Part shown: positions 48,082-56,369 of the stretch, one piece after another
How positions within the stretch are numbered: the first letter of the stretch is position 1
Layout of the letters: each line of letters starts with the position of its first letter
NCBI GenBank assembly: GCA_023411815.1
Contig: JAEYOJ010000085.1
Coordinates: forward strand, 1 to 64,000
DNA: 64,000 bases
Direction: 5' to 3'
From: Pseudomonadota bacterium
Lineage (GTDB): Bacteria; Desulfobacterota; Desulfovibrionia; Desulfovibrionales; Desulfovibrionaceae
Translations under genes and position numbers: made by a program
Notes under the pieces: generated by a model
Database searches by the model: none
What the model was told of the DNA's origin: nothing
The model's input: only the letters and a program-made list of their open reading frames with translations

Positions 48082-49048
48082 GCACCTTCCGTAAATCGTC
48101 CAGGGCCTGGCGCAGGAAGACAAGCAGCAGGGCGAGCAGTTCCCCCAGGACCATGGCTCCGGCGGTCAGCCAGCCGGTCCTGGGCCAGTGTTTCTTGACC
48201 GGCCGAAACGGGTCGTCCAGCACAGAAAAGGTGACCACCTCGCGGGCTTCGTCGAGCCGGGCCATGGCCAGCCTGGATTTCAGCTCGGCGTGCAGTGCGG
48301 CGGCCGCCATGATCTCGCGCTGGATGCGCGGCAGGCTCAGGCCCGGACCGGGCGAGCTGGACTCCCATGCTGCCAGTTCGGCTTCGGCCTGGGCGGCCTG
48401 AACCTCGATGAAGCGGCGCTGGCGGGATGCGTCGCCCACATGCTCGCGTTCCAGATAGCGGCGGAGCTCCTCAATGACCTGGCCGAGCATGCCAGCGGCG
48501 AAATCAGGGTCGCGCGCTTCCCAGGTCAGGGTGATGACGGCGTCGCCGGTCTTGTGCCGCACGCCGAAGACATCCTCCAGCCGTTTTTCCTGGATGGCTC
48601 GCGCCGGGCTGGGGATGTCCCGCGGATTCAGCAGGGCCAGCAGCCTGTCCCAGGGGCCGGCGTAGAGCCGCCGCAGCAGTTCGGGATCGGCCAGGAGGCG
48701 CTCCCGCAGCGTGCGGCTGCGCAGGAAGGCCAGGATGACCCGCTCTTCCTTGCGCTCCGTGAGATCGAAGGTGACGGGCAGCTTCTCGGACAATGCCGCC
48801 GGAAGCCGGTTCTTCGGCCGGTCGCTTTCGGCGGGCAGCAGGCCGGCCTGGGACAGGTAGGTCGTGGGGACGATGAGCAGGCAGACCAGGAGCGTCAGCG
48901 TTCCGGTGGCGAGGGGCGCGGCCAGGAGGAAGCGGCGGTGCCTGTTCACTACGGCCAGGATACGCGGCAGCGCCGCGCCGCCGTGTTCGTCGGTCCGCGC
49001 GGAAAGTCGCAGCGGGCAGGACAAGGGACGGTCGCCGGGAGCCTGCAT
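48068..49048 (-). CDS. Wzz/PCP-type polysaccharide chain-length protein
   Basis: 326 aa. A first membrane helix near 38-62 and a second near 292-314 flank a periplasmic, mostly helical domain with heptad-like stretches (F-I-E-V-Q-A-A-Q-A-E-A-E-L-A-A). This is the topology of polysaccharide co-polymerases. The P-rich motif before the second helix (D-D-P-F-R-P-V-K-K-H-W-P) is the usual Wzz signature. No tyrosine kinase domain is attached. It starts just before the SLBB stop codon and overlaps the YjbH-like start. Confidence 0.85.
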   Translation of the reverse strand: MQAPGDRPLSCPLRLSARTDEHGGAALPRILAVVNRHRRFLLAAPLATGTLTLLVCLLIVPTTYLSQAGLLPAESDRPKNRLPAALSEKLPVTFDLTERKEERVILAFLRSRTLRERLLADPELLRRLYAGPWDRLLALLNPRDIPSPARAIQEKRLEDVFGVRHKTGDAVITLTWEARDPDFAAGMLGQVIEELRRYLEREHVGDASRQRRFIEVQAAQAEAELAAWESSSPGPGLSLPRIQREIMAAAALHAELKSRLAMARLDEAREVVTFSVLDDPFRPVKKHWPRTGWLTAGAMVLGELLALLLVFLRQALDDLRKVHAES

Positions 49049-49055
49049 GGGCGAC

Positions 49056-51650
49056 TCAGAGGATGGCCAAGGCGATGCCGGCCGTGGTGGCGATCTTGAA
49101 CAGGCTGTCGGTGATGCCCCGGAACAGACGGAAATAGGGCACGCGCTCCAGGTCCTCGGGCACCACGAGGGTGTCGCCGGGCATGAGCCGCAGACCCTTG
49201 AAACGGTAGGAGCCCATGCCGGACTGGCCCATGGCCAGCACCTCGCCATTGGCCTTGAGCAGGTACATGTGGCGCGTGTCGGCGGTCTGCGTGGGCCCGC
49301 CGCTCCTGGACAGGTAGTCCTGCACGCTGGCCTCGGGGCGATAGAGGAAGGAGCTTGGCGTGTAGACGCTGCCCACCACCGAGATGAAGCTCGGCTTGGA
49401 CGGCACTTCGAGCGCGTCGCCGTCCTCCAGGGCGAAGTCGTATTCGGAGCCTGCGAAGTCCTCCAGGTTGGCCAGCACGATGGCCACACGGCCCTCGGCC
49501 TTGACCTCGCTCAGCCGGGACAGCAGCTTCTCGATGCCCAACCGGGCCTCGCGCGCGCCCGCGGTCTCCTCGGGATCGGTCGTGGTCTGGGCCTGCTCGG
49601 CCAGCGTCTTGTCGGCCCACATCTCCAGATCGCGCACCAGCCGGTCCAGGCTCTGCTGCTGGATTTCGCGGGCCTTGGCCGAGGTGAATCTGGCCCCGTG
49701 GAAATAGGCTTCCGGAGTGAACCCGCCGGCCCGGCGGATAAGCGAGGAGAGCGGCTCGCCCGTGTGGATGCGGTAGACGCCCGGATAGCGCACCTGGCCC
49801 AGGATGGTAGCCTGGCGAAAGGTCGCCGCGTCCTTGAGGCTGGGCACGAGCACCGTGTCGTGCGGCTGCAGCGCGAAGCTCCTGGCCGAGGCCAGGTCGA
49901 TGAGCATGGTTTCGGTGCTGGCCCCGCCGTTCTCCAGGCGCTTGCGGCTGACCTCGATGCGCGAGGCCTCCGCGCCGAAGCGCAGCCCGCCGCCCAGGGC
50001 CAACAGATCCACCAGGGTCAGCCCGGACGTGTGCTCGAAGTCGCCCTCCCGCCAGACCGCGCCGCGCAGGGAGACGGGCTCGCTCACGCCATAGGCCTCG
50101 CGGGATAGGATCTCGACCACGTCGTGCGGCTCCATGGCCATGTCGTAGCCGCCGGACAGAGCCTGGGCCAGGGGGAAGGCGCGCACGGCCCAGCGGCCCG
50201 CCTGCCGGTCCCAGCGCCGGAGCAGGCCGAAATCCGTGACGGCCCCGGGCTTGAGCCGATCCTGCCCGGCGAGCAGGTCCGACAGGAGCAGCCCCTCGCG
50301 CCAGGCGAGCACCTCGGGCTGGCGCACGTGACCCTCCAGCCGTACGTCCCTCGGCCAGTCCGAGGGCAGGAAACGCAACTCCAGGAGGTCGCCGTCCGAG
50401 ACGGGCTGGGCTTCAAGGATGCCAGGTCCGCCCGCATCGAGGTCGCGGACCGCGTAGCCGCCGTCGGTTGAAAAAGAGCGCAGCAGGATCCGCCTGGCCT
50501 GGGCCTGGGGCAGGCTTCCGCCGGCCAGGGCCAGGACCTCGGCCAGCGTGCGTTCGCCGGACAGCTCGTAGATGCGCGGGTCGGACACCGCGCCGGCCAC
50601 GGCCACGGTGGGGCCGATGCGCGGCACGAAGACCACGTCGCCGCTGGCCAGAGACACGTCACCGCCCAGGTCTCCGCGCAGGAGCAGGCCGTAGAGATCC
50701 AGACCGGTCAGGGGCTTGCCGCCGCGCGTGACGCGGATGGCGCGCAGGGAGCCGCTCTTCTTGACTCCGCCGGCCGCCATCACGGCCGCGAGCGCCGTGG
50801 CCCTGCCCGGCACCCGCACGAGTCCGGGGTTGCGGACCTCGCCCGCCACATAGACCTCCACGTCGCGCACGCGCGCCACGCGCAGCCTGGCTTGCGCTCC
50901 GGGGGCATACCGCCCGGCAAAGGATTCCACGGCCTTTTCCGCTTCGGCCAGGGACAGGCCGGCAACCTCCAGCAGGCCCATGCCCGACAGATCGAGAGTG
51001 CCCTCGCGGTCCACCGTGGCCAGAACATCCTTGTCCAGGGCCGCGCTCGTGATCCGCACGCCGAGCACGTCGCCGGGGCCCAGCACGTAGCCGGGATCGG
51101 CGGGAGCCTGCGGCCGGCGAAGATCGGGCCGCGAGGCGAAGAACTCGTAACCGAACTGGGTGAGCCGGGCCGAAAGGCTGCTGGCATAGCGTTCGCGGTA
51201 GATGCACTCCAGGTCCGAAGGAGCGTAGGAATCGTTTTCGAATGTGTGCGGATTCCGGGTCTCAGCCGTGGGCTCCCGCACCTCGGCCGGGCTTGTGAGC
51301 TTTGGGACCTCCAGGTCCTCGGCGAGGCCGGGATCATCCGGCCGGAGCTGCCCGTTTTCGATGTGCGGCACGGAGTGGGGCGCGGCAAGCATGGATGGTG
51401 GATACGAGCCGGGCTGGACAGCCTGGGGCAAGGTCGGGTTGTACCGTAACGCACCAGGCAAAGGGAGCTGGATATCCGAGGACGGAACGCCCGATGGCTG
51501 TCGAGTCCCCATGCCGACGGCCTGTGCCGCTTCCCGGATCAGGGCCGTTTCGTCCGCGGCGGCGTCGACGGGAGCGGGCATGGGCAGAACGAAAGACAGC
51601 CAGAGGCAGGCCAGGACGGTCAGCCGGAAGGCGAAACGCACGCCCGGCAT
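49056..51650 (-). CDS. Polysaccharide export protein with multiple SLBB domains (Wza-like)
   Basis: 864 aa. Signal peptide at 1-32 (ends P-V-D-A-A-A). The poly-export domain lies at about 165-250 (Y-V-L-G-P-G-D-V-L-G-V-R-I). At least four SLBB-type domains follow (V-Y-V-A-G-E-V-R-N-P-G-L-V, V-A-V-A-G-A-V-S-D-P, V-R-L-E-G-H-V-R-Q-P-E-V, A-T-I-L-G-Q-V-R-Y-P-G-V-Y, I-S-V-V-G-S-V-Y-T-P-S). The C-terminus ends in a short hydrophobic helix (T-T-A-G-I-A-L-A-I-L). It has more SLBB repeats than E. coli Wza and lacks the lipobox Cys. It should form the envelope channel for a secreted polymer. The start codon follows the previous stop by 1 bp. Confidence 0.9.
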   Translation of the reverse strand: MPGVRFAFRLTVLACLWLSFVLPMPAPVDAAADETALIREAAQAVGMGTRQPSGVPSSDIQLPLPGALRYNPTLPQAVQPGSYPPSMLAAPHSVPHIENGQLRPDDPGLAEDLEVPKLTSPAEVREPTAETRNPHTFENDSYAPSDLECIYRERYASSLSARLTQFGYEFFASRPDLRRPQAPADPGYVLGPGDVLGVRITSAALDKDVLATVDREGTLDLSGMGLLEVAGLSLAEAEKAVESFAGRYAPGAQARLRVARVRDVEVYVAGEVRNPGLVRVPGRATALAAVMAAGGVKKSGSLRAIRVTRGGKPLTGLDLYGLLLRGDLGGDVSLASGDVVFVPRIGPTVAVAGAVSDPRIYELSGERTLAEVLALAGGSLPQAQARRILLRSFSTDGGYAVRDLDAGGPGILEAQPVSDGDLLELRFLPSDWPRDVRLEGHVRQPEVLAWREGLLLSDLLAGQDRLKPGAVTDFGLLRRWDRQAGRWAVRAFPLAQALSGGYDMAMEPHDVVEILSREAYGVSEPVSLRGAVWREGDFEHTSGLTLVDLLALGGGLRFGAEASRIEVSRKRLENGGASTETMLIDLASARSFALQPHDTVLVPSLKDAATFRQATILGQVRYPGVYRIHTGEPLSSLIRRAGGFTPEAYFHGARFTSAKAREIQQQSLDRLVRDLEMWADKTLAEQAQTTTDPEETAGAREARLGIEKLLSRLSEVKAEGRVAIVLANLEDFAGSEYDFALEDGDALEVPSKPSFISVVGSVYTPSSFLYRPEASVQDYLSRSGGPTQTADTRHMYLLKANGEVLAMGQSGMGSYRFKGLRLMPGDTLVVPEDLERVPYFRLFRGITDSLFKIATTAGIALAIL

Positions 51651-51651
51651 G

Positions 51652-51981
51652 CTAATTCCCGTGGCCCTGGCCATGTCCCAGTCCGTGGTCCTGGTCGTGG
51701 CTGCCTGCGCCGGCGGCGGTGGAGGCGATCTGGGCTATGGGATAGGCCAGGGGCACCAGGGCCAGGCCCGCGCCGAGTCCGACCAGGCCGAGGGAATCGA
51801 CGAGTTCCGCCGCCGCTCCCGCGCCGGTTCCTGACTGGGCTTCCCCCTGCACCGGCTGCCCGGAGGCGTCGCCGAAGAGCTCACTGGCCAGGGCCTGGTC
51901 CGCGCACGGCGGAAGCCACCGCCCGCAGGCCAGAACGCAGGCCAGGGCAATGACGAGAGCGTGATGCCTCGGTTTGAGCAT
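51652..51981 (-). CDS. Small exported His/Gly-rich protein (YjbE-like position)
   Basis: 109 aa. A signal-peptide-like N-terminus (K-P-R-H-H then V-I-A-L-A-C-V-L-A-C-G) could be cleaved at either Cys as a lipoprotein. The middle is Ala/Gly/Leu rich with one hydrophobic helix (G-L-V-G-L-G-A-G-L-A-L-V-P-L). The tail is rich in His, Asp and Gly (S-H-D-Q-D-H-G-L-G-H-G-Q-G-H-G), a possible metal-binding end. It leads the polysaccharide operon, the place of the small Gly/Ala-rich YjbE in the yjbEFGH operon, though sequence similarity is slight. Confidence 0.62.
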   Translation of the reverse strand: MLKPRHHALVIALACVLACGRWLPPCADQALASELFGDASGQPVQGEAQSGTGAGAAAELVDSLGLVGLGAGLALVPLAYPIAQIASTAAGAGSHDQDHGLGHGQGHGN

Positions 51982-52366
51982 GCATTTTGCCCATGGGTTG
52001 AAATCGCTTTTGTGGAAATGGAGTTGTAAGTCTAGCGCAGAACTGGATAAAGATCAAACGAGGCGTATGAGAATTAGGAGGACCGGGACATTAAATCTAT
52101 CCATGAGGTAAACGCATTGCGAATTGCAGATTTCAAGTCGGTCGAGTTGGAAGAAATCGTGGCGCTGATAAAGCGTCTCTGCAAATCATAACAAAACAGT
52201 TAATAGATCGCCTGTGTATGTTATGTTGCGTGCTCTGCATCGAATTTCATCCTGTTTGCCTGATGGATATAGCCGTTTCGCATGATGATGGCGCAGGAGT
52301 GCATCGCGGCGTGCTGTTCTTTGCTGTCGGCGCGTCGACCAGGCAGCGCCTGGGGGCGGAAAGCCA
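51982..52366. other. AT-rich divergent-looking region with candidate short ORF
   Basis: This stretch upstream of the polysaccharide operon is clearly more AT-rich than its surroundings and should hold the operon promoter, although I cannot pick a convincing -35/-10 pair. A 33-codon open frame (52090-52191, plus strand) follows a perfect AGGAGGA ribosome site but would begin with ATT. Its product is a charged helix (V-E-L-E-E-I-V-A-L-I-K-R-L). Beyond 52192 I see no feature before the terminator at 52367. Confidence 0.4.
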
Positions 52367-52392
52367 AAGAAAAACCCGGCCTTGGCCGGGTT
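52367..52392 (-). terminator. Intrinsic terminator after the CheY-like gene
   Basis: On the minus strand AACCCGGCC/GGCCGGGTT with a 2-nt loop is followed by TTTCTTT, about 30 bp behind the stop codon of the gene 52422-52853. Confidence 0.88.
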
Positions 52393-52421
52393 GGGTGTTC
52401 ATCCGAAGAGATGCGGTTCGA

Positions 52422-52853
52422 TCAGGTGGTTTGGGCGTTGGCCTCGATGAGGCCGAGCTTGCGCAGCTCCGCAAGCAGCATGTTTTCGTCGATCGGCTTG
52501 ACCAGAAAGGATGTGGCGCCGCCCAGGAAAAAGGCGTCGTGGGTCTCCTTGCTGTTGTCGAGCACGGTGGTGATGATGATCTTGACCTGCTTGTCCTTGG
52601 CCACGCCCATCTCCTTCTCGATGGCCCTGATCTCGCGCAGGGCCTTGTGGCCGTCTATCTCGGGCATGACCAAGTCCAGGCAGATGAGATCATAGGGCTT
52701 GTTCTCGGACCAGGCCCTCCGGTAGGCGAAGATGGCTTCGTCGCCGTTCACGGCGATATCGCAGTATGCATGTGGATGCAGGATTTCCTGCAGGTAGCTG
52801 CGGCAGTAGAAATCATCGTCAACGATCAAGGCGCGCAAGGCTTTGTCCTTCAC
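52422..52853 (-). CDS. Single-domain CheY-like response regulator
   Basis: 143 aa from GTG 52853 (GGAGGAAATC upstream). Acidic pocket V-D-D-D near 11-14, phospho-acceptor D60 in I-C-L-D-L-V-M-P, Thr in I-I-T-T-V and Lys in F-L-V-K-P-I. There is no output domain. It is monocistronic with its own terminator, so its kinase is encoded elsewhere. CheX-like proteins such as the one at 38974 act on this type of regulator. Confidence 0.9.
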   Translation of the reverse strand: MKDKALRALIVDDDFYCRSYLQEILHPHAYCDIAVNGDEAIFAYRRAWSENKPYDLICLDLVMPEIDGHKALREIRAIEKEMGVAKDKQVKIIITTVLDNSKETHDAFFLGGATSFLVKPIDENMLLAELRKLGLIEANAQTT

Positions 52854-53253
52854 GATTTCCTCCGTGTCGTCCGCATGGACGTGCGGGTACTATGTCGTTT
52901 TTGGCCGCGAAAATCAATGTCTTCGCGTGCGGCGGAGGGAGAGGTCGCCTCGGCCCCGGGGCGTGAAGCAGTGCCTCGCGCAGCCCTGACGGCGGAGTTG
53001 CCGTAAGCATGAGACAAACGTATGCATTTTGGTGGTAATGGCTGGCCGGAGGTTGTCGGGGGTCAAGCTCGCCCGATTATGCGTTGCGGTTCCCGGAGCG
53101 GCGTCTCGGGCCAGGCGGCGCATCGGTGATGGAGATCGCACAACATAATGCAAAAGTAGGTTGATCGCGACGTAACCGTAACACCCATGACGGCATATGC
53201 CTGGCCGAAGACCTGATTCATAGGCGAACCATAACCGTCTTGCAGGGGATTCC
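52854..53253. other. Intergenic region, no gene found
   Basis: This 400-bp gap separates the divergent CheY-like and OlsF-like genes. The open frames across it look random. The section 53130-53250 is somewhat AT-rich and should contain the promoter of the acyltransferase gene, but no hexamer pair stands out. Confidence 0.4.
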
Positions 53254-55065
53254 ATGCCACAGGCACGTCAGGAAACGTTGCTGCGTCTCGACGTCCCGAT
53301 CCAGGGAAACATCAAGAAGCGGCTTTTCCATCTGGCCAAACCGTCTCTCAGCAGGCTGCTCTGCCTGCCCAAGCTCAACGACATCTATTCCGCCGTGGAC
53401 AAACGCGATCTGCCCACGTTCCTGGACGACTCGCTCCGGCACCTGGGCGTACGCGTCAACCTTTCCTTCGATGACGCCGAGCGCATTCCGGCCCAGGGGC
53501 CGGTGCTCGTGGTGGCCAACCATCCCTTCGGGGCCATCGAGGGCATGGTGCTCGGCTCGGTGCTGCGCGCGGCGAGGTCGGACGTGAAACTCATGGCCAA
53601 CTACATGCTGTCCGTCATCCCGGAGATGCGCGAGCTGCTCATCCAGGTGGACCCCTTCGGGTCCGGCGGCTCCCTCAAGAAAAACATCGGCCCGCTCAAG
53701 GAGAGCCTGCGCTGGCTCAAGTCCGGCGGCATGCTCGGCGTGTTCCCGGCAGGCGAGGTCTCTTCGCTCAACGTGCGCAAGCGCAGCGTGGAGGACCCGC
53801 GCTGGAGCGCGAGCATCGCGCGCATGGCCCGCAAGGCCGGGGTGCCCGTGCTGCCCGTGTACTTCGGCGGCTGCAACGGCCCGATCTTCCAGATGCTCGG
53901 CCTAATCCACCCGCGCTTGCGTACGGCCATGCTCCCGCGCGAACTGCTCAACCGCCGCGAGGGCGTCATCGACGTGCGCATTGGCAGCCTCATCCAGCCC
54001 TCCAAGTTCGAGAGCTACGAAACGGACGAGCACCTTGCGGACTTCCTGCGCCAGCGCACCTACATACTCAAGCATCGCAAGCACGAAACCGCTCCGGCTG
54101 CCGGGCTAGTGCGCAAGGCGGCGGCGGGCGAGCCCATCGCCCCGGCCGTGGACCCGAACCTGGTCGAGGCCGAAATTGCCGGACTGCCCAGGGAGTCCGT
54201 CCTGTGGGAGAACGGCGAATACGTCCTGTTCCTGGGCAAGCGCGACGAACTGCCCAATACGGTCCTGGAGCTCGGCCGGCTGCGCGAGGAGACCTTCCGC
54301 GAGGTGGGCGAGGGCACGGGCAAGGCCCGCGACCTGGACCGCTACGATGACTATTACTGGCACCTGTGCTTGTGGCACCGCCAGGATCGCGAGATCGCCG
54401 GATCCTACCGCCTGGGCCCCACGGACGACATCCTGAAGCGTGTGGGACCGGACGGGCTCTACACCAACACGCTCTTCCGCTACAGGCGCGAGTTCCTGGA
54501 GCAGATCAGCCCGGCCCTGGAACTGGGCCGCTCCTTCGTGCGCAGAAAGTACCAGAAGAGCTACTTGCCGCTGCTTACATTGTGGAAGGGCATCGGCATC
54601 TTCCTTGGCCGCAACATGCAGTACCGCTACCTGTTCGGCCCGGTGAGCATCTCCAACAGCTATACGCCGTTCTCCAAGGCCCTGCTGGTCAAGTTCCTGA
54701 ACACCCATGCCCGCGAGGGTGCGGGCGACATGGTCAAGGCCAAGCTGCCGCCCAGGGTCAAGGCCGGCCCGGACTGGCGCGAACTGCGGCGGCTGTGCTG
54801 CAGCATCGAGGACCTGGGCGACTTCATCAGCGAGGTCGAGAAGGATCGCAAGGGCGTGCCCGTGCTCCTGCGCCAGTACCTGAAGCTCGGCGGCAAGATC
54901 CTGGCCTTCAACGTGGACCCGGAGTTTTCAGACGCGCTGGACGGGCTCATCCTGGTGGACTTGCTGCGGACCGACGCCAGGACCTTGGCCAAATACATGG
55001 GATCCGAGGCCGCCGGGCAGTTCCTGGCCCTGCACAAGGGCGAGCGCACGGACAAGGCGAGCTGA
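53254..55065 (+). CDS. Bifunctional acyltransferase, OlsF-like (ornithine lipid synthesis)
   Basis: 603 aa. The N-terminal half is a PlsC-like acyltransferase: N-H-P-F-G-A-I-E-G (His90, with Glu where relatives have Asp), then G-V-F-P-A-G-E-V-S. The C-terminal half (from about 310) resembles the OlsB/hemolysin-type GNAT N-acyltransferase (Y-W-H-L-C-L-W, G-S-Y-R-L-G, L-G-R-S-F-V). In Serratia OlsF the N-terminal domain adds the second (O-linked) fatty acid and the C-terminal domain adds the first, N-linked one to ornithine. This protein has the same order and size, so it probably makes ornithine lipids at the inner membrane. GCAGGGGAT precedes the ATG. Confidence 0.85.
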   Translation: MPQARQETLLRLDVPIQGNIKKRLFHLAKPSLSRLLCLPKLNDIYSAVDKRDLPTFLDDSLRHLGVRVNLSFDDAERIPAQGPVLVVANHPFGAIEGMVLGSVLRAARSDVKLMANYMLSVIPEMRELLIQVDPFGSGGSLKKNIGPLKESLRWLKSGGMLGVFPAGEVSSLNVRKRSVEDPRWSASIARMARKAGVPVLPVYFGGCNGPIFQMLGLIHPRLRTAMLPRELLNRREGVIDVRIGSLIQPSKFESYETDEHLADFLRQRTYILKHRKHETAPAAGLVRKAAAGEPIAPAVDPNLVEAEIAGLPRESVLWENGEYVLFLGKRDELPNTVLELGRLREETFREVGEGTGKARDLDRYDDYYWHLCLWHRQDREIAGSYRLGPTDDILKRVGPDGLYTNTLFRYRREFLEQISPALELGRSFVRRKYQKSYLPLLTLWKGIGIFLGRNMQYRYLFGPVSISNSYTPFSKALLVKFLNTHAREGAGDMVKAKLPPRVKAGPDWRELRRLCCSIEDLGDFISEVEKDRKGVPVLLRQYLKLGGKILAFNVDPEFSDALDGLILVDLLRTDARTLAKYMGSEAAGQFLALHKGERTDKAS

Positions 55066-55092
55066 GCGCACGGACGCATCTCATCGGGACGC

Positions 55093-55110
55093 GGCCTCCG
55101 CGCGGAGGCC
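55093..55110. terminator. GC-rich palindrome after the OlsF-like gene
   Basis: GGCCTCCGC/GCGGAGGCC is a perfect 18-bp palindrome 27 bp behind the stop codon. No T-run follows, so it is only a weak terminator candidate. Confidence 0.35.
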
Positions 55111-55275
55111 GGGCCTTGCCGCGCGGGCGGGCTGGCAGCCCATCCAGGAAAACGTTTGCTCCGCTTATTGCCCTGGAGTAGTCTGCCCTGATTTGCAGGC
55201 CGGCGGCCGCAGCTGCCTCTGTCTGCCAATCAAACAACCGTCTGGGGAAAGTCCCCGGCGCAGCGGAGGAAACAT

Positions 55276-55710
55276 ATGGCGCAGGCGAAGAACGGCGACA
55301 CCGTCAAGGTCCATTACACCGGCAAGCTCGAAGACGGCACGGTTTTCGATTCTTCCCTCGAGCGTGATCCCCTGGAGTTCACTCTGGGCGGGGGCATGGT
55401 CATCCCCGGTTTCGAGAGCGCCGTGGTCGGCATGCAGGAAGGCGAGAGCAAGGAAGTCACCATCCCTTCGGACGAGGCCTACGGCGAATACAACGAGGAA
55501 ATGCGCATTGAGATCCAGAAGGCGCAGATTCCCGAGAACATCCAGCCCGAGGTCGGCCAGATGCTCCAGCTGCGCGGCGAGGACGGCGGCGCGACCACCG
55601 TCACCGTGACGCACATGACCGACGACACCGTGACCCTGGACGCCAACCATCCCCTGGCCGGCCGGGCTCTCGTGTTCGACCTCAAGCTCGTGGAGATCGC
55701 CACGGCCTGA
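55276..55710 (+). CDS. SlyD-like FKBP-type peptidyl-prolyl isomerase
   Basis: 144 aa, cytoplasmic. FKBP signature V-H-Y-T-G-K-L-E-D-G-T-V-F-D-S-S near the start and F-x-L-G-G-G-M-V-I-P-G-F-E. The insert-in-flap domain follows at about 70-125 (E-A-Y-G-E-Y-N-E-E), giving the SlyD layout. The His-rich metal-binding tail of E. coli SlyD is missing. It acts as a chaperone and proline isomerase. GGAGGAAAC precedes the ATG. The stop overlaps the start of the next gene (TGATG), so translation is coupled. Confidence 0.93.
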   Translation: MAQAKNGDTVKVHYTGKLEDGTVFDSSLERDPLEFTLGGGMVIPGFESAVVGMQEGESKEVTIPSDEAYGEYNEEMRIEIQKAQIPENIQPEVGQMLQLRGEDGGATTVTVTHMTDDTVTLDANHPLAGRALVFDLKLVEIATA

Positions 55711-56201
55711 TGGCCTTGGGCGCAGGGCGTGCGACCGTTTCCCGGCCGGCCGCCGACAGGCCCGGCCGGGAACGTATCCTGCGAGCTGCCGGAGCGTGCC
55801 TCGTCCTCCTGCTCATGTCTTTTTTTTCGGCGCAGGCCGGCCCCGCATCCGCTGCCCGGCCCGGAGTGCCCGCGGCGGCCCTGGGGGCGGCCGAGGCGTG
55901 GCTGGCGCTGCTGGATGCCGGCAGGTACGCCGAGAGCTGGGAACGGGCCGGGAAGGAGTTTCGCCAGGGCCTCGGCAAGGCCGAATGGGCGAAGCGCATG
56001 GCCGCCGCGCGGGCCGCGCTCGGCGCGAACACCAGCCGCAGGCCCATCGATGCGCGCCAGACAAAACCGGACGGCTCGACCGGCGGGTGTATCGTGATCC
56101 TCTTCGGCGCGGGCTACAAAAAAATACCCTACACCACCGAGACCCTGACCCTGTGCCGCGAAGGCGGCCAGTGGCGAGTGGCGGGCTACTTCATCCGCTG
56201 A
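55710..56201 (+). CDS. Exported DUF4019 protein
   Basis: 163 aa. The signal peptide is long, with an Arg-rich n-region and hydrophobic core at about 26-42. The mature part fits DUF4019: A-A-E-A-W-L-A-L-L-D-A-G-R-Y-A-E-S-W, E-W-A-K-R-M-A-A-A-R, and the final E-T-L-T-L-C-R-E-G-G-Q-W-R-V-A-G-Y-F-I-R. This periplasmic, NTF2-like family has no defined function. Start and FKBP stop share one base, so the two genes are co-translated. Confidence 0.82.
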   Translation: MALGAGRATVSRPAADRPGRERILRAAGACLVLLLMSFFSAQAGPASAARPGVPAAALGAAEAWLALLDAGRYAESWERAGKEFRQGLGKAEWAKRMAAARAALGANTSRRPIDARQTKPDGSTGGCIVILFGAGYKKIPYTTETLTLCREGGQWRVAGYFIR

Positions 56202-56310
56202 CGGCTCACATACTGCTACCGCATCATAGCGGCGTTTTGCTGGGCTCCGAGACCTTGCCGGGCTTTGCGGGGAATTGTCGAGTCCTGCCGGGTCTTGCCG
56301 GACAGGCAGT

Positions 56311-56352
56311 CCGGGAGAGGCGCGCCGCCCTGGGGGCGCTGCCCTCTCCCGG
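56311..56352. repeat. Single long hairpin related to the twin-hairpin family
   Basis: CCGGGAGAGG (56311-56320) pairs with CCTCTCCCGG (56343-56352) around a GC-rich loop that itself can pair. It occupies the gap between convergent DUF4019 and MscS genes, like the full copies elsewhere, but the GCAGGGGAAT arm is missing. Confidence 0.55.
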
Positions 56353-56369
56353 CTGAACCGCAAGACGTG

